Source: Psychrobacter immobilis (GTDB lineage Bacteria; Pseudomonadota; Gammaproteobacteria; Pseudomonadales; Moraxellaceae). Taken from it: 64,000 bases of DNA. Below, in pieces: positions 8,260-17,163 of this stretch (the stretch's first letter is position 1; every line of letters begins with the position of its first letter). The translations under genes and the position numbers were made by a program. A model generated the notes under the pieces. It saw only the letters and a list, made by a program, of their open reading frames with translations, was not told the origin of the DNA and made no database searches. The stretch lies in contig CAJHAA010000005.1 of NCBI GenBank assembly GCA_904846265.1, positions 62,001 through 126,000 of the forward strand. Direction: 5' to 3'.

Positions 8260-10365
8260 TTAGAGTTTTTCGTCATTATTCGCTAAAGATAATGACAGAT
8301 AAAAAGATATTTGTGCGCCCACCGTGTTTGACAGCTGATAGTTAGCATTGGTTTGTAGCAGTTGGATTTTACCGTTTAAGCTACGTTTAAAGCGGTGCTG
8401 CTCGCTGCTCATTACTTGGTAAACTTGCTCAATTTCATGCTCGACATCAATATTGTTTAGCTGCATCATACCGCCCAGCGACTTGCATAAGCGCTGACAT
8501 ATCATCAGTCCTAATCCTAGACCGTCTGTTTTCGTAGACTGGGTAGCATATTGACTGGGTAGGCTCTCTGGTAGGTGCTGCCTATTCAGCTGAGTTTGAT
8601 CAAAGCCGCCAGCGTCATCGCTTAGATGCAATACCAACCATTGCTTATTATTATACCTCTCTGCCTGACAGCGTAGCATGATATTGGTCGCCCCTTGCTG
8701 TGCAGCATTGGTCATGCTATTTATCAGTAACTGATCTAATAATAAATTTGGCAAGGTTAAATGCTGATAATCACTTGCCAGCCAAAAATTGACACCTACT
8801 GCTTGCTCACCCAATAATAAGATGCACTGTTGATAGATAGCTGCGATATCGACACGAGTTTCATTCGCTTGCGACCGTCCAGCCCAGCGGCGGATATTAG
8901 TCACCACAGCAGCGACGCGTTCTGTTTCATTGACAATCTGCTGTAGAGCATTCTCTGTTGCCGCATTGTCAAGTGGCGTTATGTCGATAGCATTTTTAGA
9001 CAACCTTGCATGTTGACTGCGTATCAATAATCCTTGCGCATAATTTTGAATGGTTGCCAGCGGCTGATTGATTTCATGAGCGATAGCACCGCTCATCTCA
9101 CCGATGACCGCAAAGCGCTCTGATTGGTGTAACTGCTGATCATAATCACGGATTAGTCTATTTTGCCGCACTATCTTTTTTTGCCGCCGCCATGCCAGCC
9201 AGCTCATCCAAGCATAATTTACTGTCGATATCAGGACAACCAAAATAATCACAGCCATCCATAATCGATGCGCCTTTATCCAGTCGATCATATGCGCGCT
9301 CAGCTGCTTTTGGGCGGGATGGCGATTCATCTCATAAAGGATGCGCTCAGCATCGCTACTTGATTCTGCTGGTAACCAGCGCTGCTCTAATTGACGCTTG
9401 CCAAATAGATGTTGATTGATCTGGCGCACCAAAGCATCTGGCGCTTGCTCGGTCGCTGCCAGTGTCCAATTTGGATATATTTTCGTTGAAGAGTGGCAGC
9501 TGGATACAGTGGCGACTGGATGAATGAGACGGTATTGCTTGTCATTGATTTGACCGCGCCTTGCCATATCCTCCATCAAACAAAGCGGCGTAATGGCAGC
9601 GTCTACTTTGCCACTAGCCAAGGCATGCAAAGTGCGCTCTATCGGATAACCGACAAACTGTGTTTGATAGTGATTTGGCGTAATGCCATTTTTCTGTAAT
9701 AAATGTGCGCCCAATAAATAACCGCCAAATGCGTCAGTGTCGACGGCAGCAATATGACGTTGCTCCAAATCCTGCAAACGATAAATATCACTGTCGGCAG
9801 CGACCCATAAAGCACTGGCGACCTCTTCCATCGCACTCGGCTGTTTTAATGGCGTATATTCATTTAGCTTATTAAATTCATTGGCGAGGGTGACTGTCGT
9901 CGATAGCTGATTTTGCGATTGTTGCCCATTAATACCCTCAGCATCAAATCCTTGATTGCTAAAAATTTTATCACGAGAACTTTTATCACGAGCGTTTTGC
10001 GCATTGCTATTTAATTGAGCCGTCTCTGTTTGTAAGGTAGCCAGCCAGCGCCATCTGATAGTATTCATTTTTATAAACTGCACTTGCGGGCCAAGCACTA
10101 GCGCAAACTGCTGTGCTTCTATTTGCTGTTGCCAATTTTCCAGCGCCAAAGGTACCAATATCACGGTGTCATCTGATAACTGATCATTAAGCTCGTCAAG
10201 CCACGGCTGCCAGCGATTTTGTGCGGCTGTCTCGCCTTGCGGTGCCAGCACACCCAAATAGTAAGTCTGGGCGGTGGCATTAGATAGCGGCAACCAAGCA
10301 GCCCATGCTACCACGGTAATAAAACAAGCCTTTAAGATAGTCCAAATTTTAGACTTTTTATGCAT
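8260..10365 (-). CDS. TtrS-like sensor histidine kinase with PhnD-type periplasmic sensor
   Basis: A signal peptide (about 1-32) is followed by a periplasmic PhnD-like ligand-binding domain (about 34-350), containing the AAVDTDAFGGYLLGAHL and ALASGKVDAAI motifs of this fold. A transmembrane segment at about 366-390 leads to the cytoplasmic kinase core: H-box with His430 (IAHEINQPL), N-box (LINSMTNAA), and G-boxes (DDAGGF, GLGLGLMICQ). This architecture matches the tetrathionate sensor TtrS. It forms an operon with the FixJ-like regulator and is divergent from c-type cytochrome genes. The ligand is inferred, not shown. Confidence 0.82.
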   Translation of the reverse strand: MHKKSKIWTILKACFITVVAWAAWLPLSNATAQTYYLGVLAPQGETAAQNRWQPWLDELNDQLSDDTVILVPLALENWQQQIEAQQFALVLGPQVQFIKMNTIRWRWLATLQTETAQLNSNAQNARDKSSRDKIFSNQGFDAEGINGQQSQNQLSTTVTLANEFNKLNEYTPLKQPSAMEEVASALWVAADSDIYRLQDLEQRHIAAVDTDAFGGYLLGAHLLQKNGITPNHYQTQFVGYPIERTLHALASGKVDAAITPLCLMEDMARRGQINDKQYRLIHPVATVSSCHSSTKIYPNWTLAATEQAPDALVRQINQHLFGKRQLEQRWLPAESSSDAERILYEMNRHPAQKQLSAHMIDWIKAHRLWMAVIILVVLISTVNYAWMSWLAWRRQKKIVRQNRLIRDYDQQLHQSERFAVIGEMSGAIAHEINQPLATIQNYAQGLLIRSQHARLSKNAIDITPLDNAATENALQQIVNETERVAAVVTNIRRWAGRSQANETRVDIAAIYQQCILLLGEQAVGVNFWLASDYQHLTLPNLLLDQLLINSMTNAAQQGATNIMLRCQAERYNNKQWLVLHLSDDAGGFDQTQLNRQHLPESLPSQYATQSTKTDGLGLGLMICQRLCKSLGGMMQLNNIDVEHEIEQVYQVMSSEQHRFKRSLNGKIQLLQTNANYQLSNTVGAQISFYLSLSLANNDEKL

Positions 10366-10619
10366 ACACCTAGCCTTATATTTGACCTACCAAACGTACA
10401 TTATAATTAAAAACCTTAATCATAATGTGGTTTTCCACAATATCACAATATTACCCGCTACCCTATACTAGATGACAGTCGTGTAACTTTTAATTCGCTG
10501 AGCTTAAGTCACAAATATTCGATTTCAATTTTGATTTCAATAAGAATGATTAATACACCTCATGAAATATGGGTGATGAATTATAAGCTTGGTAAAAATA
10601 TCTTATGGAGGGCGGGCTT
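10366..10619. promoter_or_regulatory. Divergent promoter region between sensor kinase and cytochrome operons
   Basis: The region is AT-rich. A short inverted repeat TGTGG-TTTT-CCACA lies at 10426-10439 and is a candidate operator for the adjacent FixJ-like regulator. No gene was found here. Confidence 0.4.
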
Positions 10620-11996
10620 ATGAAAAAATGGCCACTGATTATAATAATAGCAGCCATCATCGGGCTGGTGGTTGCCTTTATTATTGGGAAATTACTGCCA
10701 AATATGCGCACCAGCAGTAACGATATCGAGGTCAATATCACTGATCCTGCTCTCATCAAGCAGGGCGAATATATCGCTCGCACTGCTGACTGTATTGCGT
10801 GTCATACCACGCTCGATGGCGAGACTTATGCAGGCGGTCTGCCTATGCTAACGCCACTTGGGGCAATTTACTCGACCAATATCACACCCGATCAAGAAAC
10901 TGGCATCGGCAACTACAGTTTCGCCGACTTTAAAAATGCCGTTAAGCATGGGGTACGCAGTGATAATAAAGCCTTATATCCTGCTATGCCGTATCCCTCT
11001 TACCAGCTCATGCCAGAAGAAGACTTAGCCGCGATGTACGCCTTCTTTATGTCCGATGTCACAGCCGTCAAGCAAGCCAATCTAAAAAGCGAGCTACCTC
11101 CGATAGCAAACTGGCGCTGGCCCTTGGCATACTGGCAGGTCTTATTTGATCGCAAGCGTGACTTTGTCCCTGAGACAGACGACGCACTATTGACTCGTGG
11201 TCAATACTTAGTCGAAGGTCCTGGGCACTGCGGCTCTTGTCATACTGGGCGCGGTATTGGCTTTCAAGAAATCGCTCTAAGTAATGCAGATTCTAACAAG
11301 TATTTGAGCGGTGCCATCATCGATGGTTGGCGCGCCAAAAGTATCCGCGGTGAGCATCGCGGACTTGGCACTTGGACGGTTGCAGAATTAAATGACTTCT
11401 TCAAAACTGGTCGTACTGATACCACTGCTGCCTTTGGTGCCATGGCCGAAGTGGTTGAGCATAGCACCCAGTATATGACCGACTACGACATCAACGCCAT
11501 GTCATCTTATCTAAAAACATTAACGCCAGCACCAAACAAAGAAGCCACACTGCCTGCGAAAAAAGACATCACTACGCAAAAATTACTAGATGGTGACTAT
11601 GATTCGCGCGGTTCGATTTTGTACGCCGAATATTGCCAAATTTGTCACCGTGTCGATGGTAAAGGAGTCGCGCGTATTTTCCCAGCGCTTGATGGCAATA
11701 GTGCGGTTTATTCTAACAATGCCGATTCGGTCTTACAGATTACCTTGAGCGGTGGTCGTATGCCTGAAACTCCACATGACCGTATGGCATTTACTATGCC
11801 TGAATTCAGCAATCTTAGCGATGCAGATGTGGCAGAAGTGGTCAATTATGTCCGCAATAGCTGGACCAACCAAGCGCCTGAAATCGATGTCAATGACGTG
11901 GTAAAAATGCGGGCTTTCCTCGCCAAAAAACCAAAAACCAGTACGGATATTGCTCCAGACTTAAGTATTGACGCGCAAACAAAAGGAGCAAAATAA
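10620..11996 (+). CDS. Membrane-anchored triheme cytochrome c
   Basis: An uncleaved N-terminal transmembrane anchor (about residues 5-26) precedes a periplasmic part with three heme-binding CxxCH motifs: CIACH (about 58-62), CGSCH (about 204-208) and CQICH (about 340). Three-domain cytochromes of this length resemble the cytochrome subunits of membrane alcohol, gluconate or sorbitol dehydrogenases. No dehydrogenase gene is adjacent; the partner is the TsdA-like diheme protein whose ATG overlaps this stop (TAATG). It therefore probably relays electrons between TsdA and the respiratory chain. ATG 10605 lies inside the Shine-Dalgarno; ATG 10620 has GGAGGG 7 nt upstream. Confidence 0.82.
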   Translation: MKKWPLIIIIAAIIGLVVAFIIGKLLPNMRTSSNDIEVNITDPALIKQGEYIARTADCIACHTTLDGETYAGGLPMLTPLGAIYSTNITPDQETGIGNYSFADFKNAVKHGVRSDNKALYPAMPYPSYQLMPEEDLAAMYAFFMSDVTAVKQANLKSELPPIANWRWPLAYWQVLFDRKRDFVPETDDALLTRGQYLVEGPGHCGSCHTGRGIGFQEIALSNADSNKYLSGAIIDGWRAKSIRGEHRGLGTWTVAELNDFFKTGRTDTTAAFGAMAEVVEHSTQYMTDYDINAMSSYLKTLTPAPNKEATLPAKKDITTQKLLDGDYDSRGSILYAEYCQICHRVDGKGVARIFPALDGNSAVYSNNADSVLQITLSGGRMPETPHDRMAFTMPEFSNLSDADVAEVVNYVRNSWTNQAPEIDVNDVVKMRAFLAKKPKTSTDIAPDLSIDAQTKGAK

Positions 11997-12964
11997 TGAA
12001 AAAATCTCCACTCAACTTGCCTACTATTGCTCGCGTTATCTCTCAAAAAATGACCATAGGCAACTTAACCACCGCTATCCTTACTGCTTCAGCGCTTAGT
12101 ATCGCCGCTATCAGTAGTGGTTGCTCGCAGCCCGAGCCTATCGAGCAGAATGCACCTGAGTACGGCTTAGTCACCACTGATGATGCCAACGAAGATATCG
12201 GCACTTATGTGCTGCCGCAAGATACGGCTATCTTGGATGAACCAAATGCTGATGAGATATTTTATGGTAAACGCTTATTAAACGAAACTAAGCGCTTACT
12301 GCCAGAGCATGTGGGCGCGCAAATGAACTGTAACAGCTGCCATATTTCACAAGGTAAAATTCCACTGGGTGATCCGTACATCAATAGTTATAACTTCTAT
12401 CCGCGCGTGATGCCACGATCTGGTAAGGAAGTTGATTTAACCAAACGTATTAATGGCTGCTTCCAGCGCTCAATGAATGGCAAACCGTTGAAACCTGAAT
12501 CCCCTGAAATGCTGGCAATGTTGGCTTATATGAAGTGGCTATCGCAAAACACCCCAAAAGAGCAAAAAGTCGATATCCAAAATACGGGTAAAGTGGATGA
12601 ATCATTAACCCCAGACCCTGTCCGCGGCGAACAAATTTATAAAGCTCAATGTGCAACTTGTCATGGTGATAATGGCGAAGGCATCAAAGACAGTCGCGGC
12701 GATATCGTGTTCCCGCCACTGTGGGGCGATGAATCCTTTAATATCGGTGCTGGTATGGCACGTACTTACAAGGCGGCAGCCTTTGTAAAATACAACATGC
12801 CCATGGGTATTCAGACCAAAGGCTTATGGGGTCACGGAAATGTGCTGAGCGATCAAGATGCCGTCGATGTGGCGCACTTCTTTACTCATCAGCCGCGCCC
12901 TGACTTTGCTGGTAAGGTCAATGATTGGCCAAATGGTAAAAAACCTAAAGACGCGCGTTACTAA
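11996..12964 (+). CDS. tsdA: TsdA-like thiosulfate dehydrogenase / tetrathionate reductase, diheme cytochrome c
   Basis: This is a periplasmic, probably lipid-anchored (lipobox ISSGC, Cys43) diheme cytochrome. Heme 1 is bound by CNSCH (112-116) and heme 2 by CATCH (219-223). Cys155 in the RINGCFQRSMNGK segment matches the position of the unusual Cys axial heme ligand that defines TsdA enzymes, which interconvert thiosulfate and tetrathionate. The ATG overlaps the stop of the triheme cytochrome gene, implying translational coupling. The neighbouring TtrSR-like pair supports a sulfur-oxyanion role. Reaction direction in vivo cannot be told from sequence. Confidence 0.83.
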   Translation: MKKSPLNLPTIARVISQKMTIGNLTTAILTASALSIAAISSGCSQPEPIEQNAPEYGLVTTDDANEDIGTYVLPQDTAILDEPNADEIFYGKRLLNETKRLLPEHVGAQMNCNSCHISQGKIPLGDPYINSYNFYPRVMPRSGKEVDLTKRINGCFQRSMNGKPLKPESPEMLAMLAYMKWLSQNTPKEQKVDIQNTGKVDESLTPDPVRGEQIYKAQCATCHGDNGEGIKDSRGDIVFPPLWGDESFNIGAGMARTYKAAAFVKYNMPMGIQTKGLWGHGNVLSDQDAVDVAHFFTHQPRPDFAGKVNDWPNGKKPKDARY

Positions 12965-13061
12965 TATCTTAAGAAGACGGTATTTATAAAGACTTTACTT
13001 AAGAGGACTTCACTTAGCAGACATCATTCTATGCTCGCTTGTGAGTGAGCATTGACACGAT

Positions 13062-13100
13062 AAACCTTTAAGAAAATGCATTTTTCTTAAAGGTTTTTTT
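13062..13100 (+). terminator. Terminator after the cytochrome operon
   Basis: A 15-bp perfect stem (13062-13076 with 13082-13096) is followed by T residues. It lies about 100 nt after the tsdA stop. A smaller inverted repeat (ATGCTC...GAGCAT, 13031-13051) precedes it. Confidence 0.85.
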
Positions 13101-13251
13101 GTTATCTATCAAACCCGCCAAAGAGGACGCCATCCGACATTAGGGTGGCGGTGAATTTCGCATCATTTTCAATGTTTAAATTACATAATATGCGCCTGAA
13201 TCCAGTATAATAATTAATTATTGTAATACTTATAACTCACCACGAGCATTT

Positions 13252-14559
13252 ATGAAAATCAACAAAGCGTATAAATTTAGGCTTGAGCCTAATACGGAGC
13301 AAGAGGTTATTTTAAATAATCTTGTCGGCTCTGCACGTTTTGTTTGGAATCAAATGCTGGCAATCTCATTTGAGATGTTTGCTAAAGATGAGTTTATTAA
13401 TGCCACCAATCTGGTTAATAAAATTATAGATTTAAAAAGTAATCCTGATTTTAACTTCCTAAAAAGCAGCTCAAACGCTGTGTCTTTACAACAAAAAGTA
13501 CGCGATCTGGCATCGGCTTGGTCGCGGTTCTTTGATCCTAAAGTACATGCCAGATTAAAAGACAATAAAAAGAAACCTCGCAAACCCAAGTTCTTTAAAC
13601 TGGCTGACGGCACAGAAATCCAGCTACGCTCGTTGATGCCAAGATTTAAGCGCAAATCCGATGGCTGCGACTCAATTCGCTTGGTTCAGTTTGATAAATA
13701 TTGCCGTGTTGAAGGTAATCGAGTAAAACTGCCTAATGGCATTGGCCTGGTGAAGTTTAGGAAGTCGCAAGACATCATTGGTACAATTAAAAATGTCACC
13801 ATCAGCAAGAAATCAGGGCACTGGTACGTGTCTTTTGGTACGGAGCGAGAACTGGATGAGAACCCTCGTCACCCTGCCACAAGCGCCATTGGCTTGGACA
13901 TGGGTATCAGCAAACTACTCACCACTTCAAACGGTCAGTACATCAAACCGAAAAACAGTTTTAAAACCAATCAACTCAAACTTGCCAAATTGCAACGAGG
14001 GTTAGCAAAGAAAGTAAAATTCAGTGAAAACTGGAAAAAGCAAAACCGCAAGATTCAAAAGCTACACAGCCACATTGCTAATATTCGCCATGACTACTTG
14101 CATAAAGTCACCACCCGCATCAGCAAAAACCACGCCATGATTGCTTGTGAGGATTTAAAGGTCGCTAATATGTCGAAATCAGCCAGCGGGTCGGTGGAGA
14201 ACAAAGGTCGTCATGTTAAAGCCAAGTCGGGATTAAACAAATCAATCCTAGATCAAGGCTGGGGCATGATGGTTAATATGCTTGAGTACAAACAGCAATG
14301 GCGCGGTGGGTTACTGATCAAGGTAAACCCACACTACACCAGTCAAACCTGTTCTCAATGTCAGCATATTGCTAAAGAGAATAGACAAACTCAGTCTAAA
14401 TTTGAGTGCGTCAAATGTAGGTATGTTGCGAACGCTGATTTTAATGCGGCTCGTAATATATTAGCGGCAGGACATGCCGTTTTGTCTGCGGAGGGAGGAT
14501 GCAGTAAGGGTCGCCCGTTGAAACAGAAAACAAGCGACCTTCGTGAGAAAGTCGCCTAA
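13252..14559 (+). CDS. tnpB: TnpB RNA-guided nuclease
   Basis: This 435-residue protein is a compact OrfB/TnpB of the IS200/IS605 group, the ancestor family of Cas12. An N-terminal helix-turn-helix/OrfB region (KINKAYKFRLEPN) is followed by a RuvC-like nuclease with all three acidic residues: Asp216 (GLDMGIS), Glu300 (ACEDLKV) and Asp396 (NADFNAA). The zinc ribbon has CSQC (367-370) and CVKC (386-389). Length and motifs indicate an intact enzyme, which in this family uses a right-end-derived RNA to cut donor-joint DNA and promote retention of the element. Confidence 0.93.
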   Translation: MKINKAYKFRLEPNTEQEVILNNLVGSARFVWNQMLAISFEMFAKDEFINATNLVNKIIDLKSNPDFNFLKSSSNAVSLQQKVRDLASAWSRFFDPKVHARLKDNKKKPRKPKFFKLADGTEIQLRSLMPRFKRKSDGCDSIRLVQFDKYCRVEGNRVKLPNGIGLVKFRKSQDIIGTIKNVTISKKSGHWYVSFGTERELDENPRHPATSAIGLDMGISKLLTTSNGQYIKPKNSFKTNQLKLAKLQRGLAKKVKFSENWKKQNRKIQKLHSHIANIRHDYLHKVTTRISKNHAMIACEDLKVANMSKSASGSVENKGRHVKAKSGLNKSILDQGWGMMVNMLEYKQQWRGGLLIKVNPHYTSQTCSQCQHIAKENRQTQSKFECVKCRYVANADFNAARNILAAGHAVLSAEGGCSKGRPLKQKTSDLREKVA

Positions 14560-14618
14560 GAGCATCTGCTTTTAGAATCCCCCACTTGAGCTTGGCGAAA
14601 GTGGTGGGAGTATGTCAA
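14440..14618 (+). ncRNA. Predicted reRNA/omegaRNA scaffold region of the TnpB element
   Basis: In characterised TnpB systems the guide RNA overlaps the tnpB 3' end and the right end of the element. Here that area includes a GC-rich stretch and the right-end hairpin (about 14579-14609), and its guide would be the bases just after about 14618. Boundaries are inferred by analogy only. Confidence 0.4.
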
Positions 14619-14705
14619 AGTTAATGCTTCTACAAACTTCTCGCTCGTCACTATATAGTTGCTGTATATCAAAGTTCGCTACCGCCATTTACTATGAGGT
14701 CTGTC

Positions 14706-17078
14706 ATGCGCAAAATTCCTGTCTACTCCCACCCTGCTGCCGGTTGGCCTGCGCTGATTTCCTCTACTCGTAAGCTGATGGATTATCAGACTTTTTTACG
14801 GGGTAGCGTAAGTGTGCTAAAAAGCAACCAACCTAAAGGCGGATTCGACTGTCCGGGCTGCGCTTGGCCTGACCACAAATCACATAAAGCCATCGACGTC
14901 TGTGAAAATGGTATCAAAGTCATTGCTAGTGAGACCATGACAAAAAAAGCCGATGCGCAGTTTTTTGCGCGACATAGCGTCACTGAATTACAAGGCTGGT
15001 CGGGCTATGAGCTTGAGCATAGTGGTCGTTTATCAGAGCCTGTATATTATGATGCCGCGCAAGACCGCTACTTACCAATCTCTTGGGAAGCTGCTTATCA
15101 ATGTATCGCTGAGCAGTTAGGACAGCTTGATTCGCCAGATGAGGCGCTATTTTATACCTCAGGCCGTGTGACCAACGAGCCCGCCTTTATGTATCAGCTG
15201 TTTGTGCGCTGTTTTGGCACCAATAATTTACCAGATTGCTCCAATATGTGTCACGAACCAACGTCGGTAATGCTCGGTAGACAGTTGGGTATTGGCAAAG
15301 CGACCGTGAAATTGGAAGACTTTGAGCAAGCCAAACTGATATTGATGTTTGGACAAAATCCTGCGACCAATCATCCACGCATGCTTGAAATGCTTGCTCA
15401 TGCTCACGAGCAAGGCTGTCGAATCCTCTCAATCAACCCTATGCGCGAACAAGGCTTACGTAAATTTAGAAATCCGCAAAAGCCCACGCATATGGCAGCT
15501 GGTCAAAGTGATGAGATGGTCGATGAGGTCATTCAAATTCAGATCGGCGGCGATGCAGCACTCTTGACCGGTATCGCTAAGTGGCTGACTAAAAACAATA
15601 AAATCGATCAAAGCTTTATCGATGAGCATACGTCAGGATATGAGGCACTCGACGCATGGCTGCGCCAACAATCATGGCCTGATGTGGAACGCGGGTCTGG
15701 TATCAGTAAAGAGGAAATCATTATTATAGCAAAACTGGTAGCGGCGAGTCCTGCGACCATTTGCACCTGGGGCATGGGCATCACTCAGCACGTCCAAGGC
15801 GATGACAATGTAGCGATGATTACCAACCTATTATTATTAATGGGTATGATTGGTATTGATGGCGCAGGCGCGTCTCCCGTCCGTGGTCACTCTAACGTAC
15901 AGGGCGACCGTACCATGGGCATCCATGAGCGCCCTGCACAAAAGCTACTAGACAGCCTTGAGCGTGTGTTTGAACGTCCGATGCCGCAAGAAAATGGCTT
16001 TGATGTGGTCTCTGGTGCAAAAGCATTGATTGCCGGTAAGCTAAAAGTATTTATGAGTATGGGCGGTAATTATGCCGTGGCAGCACCTGATACCAGTGCA
16101 ATTCAGCAAGCTTTAACCACCACTCAGCTCAATATTTTTGTCGGTACTAAACTTAATGAAACTATGCTGTATCCGGGCGCGAACAATCTTATTCTGCCTT
16201 GCTTAGGTCGTACCGAACGTATTATTACTGCCAAAGGTGAGCAATTTGCCACTATCGAAGATTCCATGTGTCAGATTGTACCCACTCGAGGCAACCTGAA
16301 ACCCGTCAGCGATACGTTGAAATCTGAAGCACAAATTGTGGCAGATATCGCCACTCATTTGCTTGGTGCTGATTCGTCCATTCCTTGGCAAGCAATGAGT
16401 GAAGACTTTGACATCGTTCGTGATTATATCGCCCAAGCGATTGACGGTTTTGAAGACTTTAATCAGCGTATTCGCGAAACCGAGCGTGGCTTTCATTTGT
16501 ACCATTCTGCGCGGCATCGTGTGTGGAATACTGACAGTGGCAAAGCGCAATTTGAAGTACCACAATACCCTATCACCTACGTCGCAGCACAAATGGCAGA
16601 GACCTCTTTAGCCTTTCACCATGACAAAAAACCCAATGATAATACTAATAGTGCGCCAAACAATGAACAAAAAATTTGGCAATTGACCAGTGTCCGTAGC
16701 CATGACCAATTTAATACCATGATTTTCGGATTTGAAGATCGCTATCGCCAAACCACTCGCCGTGATGTGTTGTTTATGCACCCAGATGAAATGACTCGTT
16801 TGGGTTGGCAAGCAGGTGACCGAGTAATGGTATCTCGCCATGCCAGCTCAAATGGTTCAAATAACACAGACGGTACCGCTCAGCCACGCACGCTAGGGCC
16901 GTTAGTATTGACTGAGATGGATATCGCCGCTAACGCTGTCGCAACTTATTATCCTGAATGTAATGATTTATTTGATTTAGACACGCATGCACCAGACTCT
17001 CACATACCAGCGTATAAATCGACGACCGTTGTTTTGCAACGCGTTGAGGCAAATGCTGTTACGACCGATCATGCATAG
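14706..17078 (+). CDS. FdhF/YdeP-family molybdopterin oxidoreductase
   Basis: This large (about 790 residues) cytoplasmic molybdopterin enzyme resembles the formate dehydrogenase alpha subunit and E. coli YdeP. The N-terminus has the subfamily signature FDCPGCAWPD and a CENG segment. The DCSNMCHEPT motif (Cys182 from this start) corresponds to the Cys/Sec Mo ligand of formate dehydrogenases. Later stretches, such as MGGNYAVAAPD and the C-terminal MopB dinucleotide-binding domain, are intact. The downstream fdhD supports a formate-dehydrogenase-type sulfurated cofactor. YdeP homologs are linked to acid resistance in E. coli; the substrate here is unproven. ATG 14694 overlaps the Shine-Dalgarno (GAGG), so ATG 14706 is preferred. 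Confidence 0.85.
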   Translation: MRKIPVYSHPAAGWPALISSTRKLMDYQTFLRGSVSVLKSNQPKGGFDCPGCAWPDHKSHKAIDVCENGIKVIASETMTKKADAQFFARHSVTELQGWSGYELEHSGRLSEPVYYDAAQDRYLPISWEAAYQCIAEQLGQLDSPDEALFYTSGRVTNEPAFMYQLFVRCFGTNNLPDCSNMCHEPTSVMLGRQLGIGKATVKLEDFEQAKLILMFGQNPATNHPRMLEMLAHAHEQGCRILSINPMREQGLRKFRNPQKPTHMAAGQSDEMVDEVIQIQIGGDAALLTGIAKWLTKNNKIDQSFIDEHTSGYEALDAWLRQQSWPDVERGSGISKEEIIIIAKLVAASPATICTWGMGITQHVQGDDNVAMITNLLLLMGMIGIDGAGASPVRGHSNVQGDRTMGIHERPAQKLLDSLERVFERPMPQENGFDVVSGAKALIAGKLKVFMSMGGNYAVAAPDTSAIQQALTTTQLNIFVGTKLNETMLYPGANNLILPCLGRTERIITAKGEQFATIEDSMCQIVPTRGNLKPVSDTLKSEAQIVADIATHLLGADSSIPWQAMSEDFDIVRDYIAQAIDGFEDFNQRIRETERGFHLYHSARHRVWNTDSGKAQFEVPQYPITYVAAQMAETSLAFHHDKKPNDNTNSAPNNEQKIWQLTSVRSHDQFNTMIFGFEDRYRQTTRRDVLFMHPDEMTRLGWQAGDRVMVSRHASSNGSNNTDGTAQPRTLGPLVLTEMDIAANAVATYYPECNDLFDLDTHAPDSHIPAYKSTTVVLQRVEANAVTTDHA

Positions 17079-17163
17079 TCAGCAACGGGCGAATCATTGA
17101 ATGATGCATATATTTAAAGGAGATGATAATTTTGGTAATGACCATACGATATAACGAGGTATT

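Larger units (their letters stand above)
13110..14618 (+). mobile_element. IS200/IS605-family element carrying only tnpB
   Basis: Outside tnpB the left flank has a hairpin CGCCATCC-GACATTA-GGGTGGCG (13128-13150), a typical left-end structure of IS200/IS605 elements. The right flank has an imperfect hairpin (CCCCACTT...AAGTGGTGGG, about 14579-14609) followed by ATGTCAA. No TnpA transposase gene is present, so the element depends on a TnpA in trans or is immobile. Exact ends are estimates. Confidence 0.7.

Noticed and set aside
15187..15432. Antisense frames within the oxidoreductase, metG and tss genes
   Set aside because: These frames lie opposite long conserved genes and show no domain, signal peptide or plausible start.
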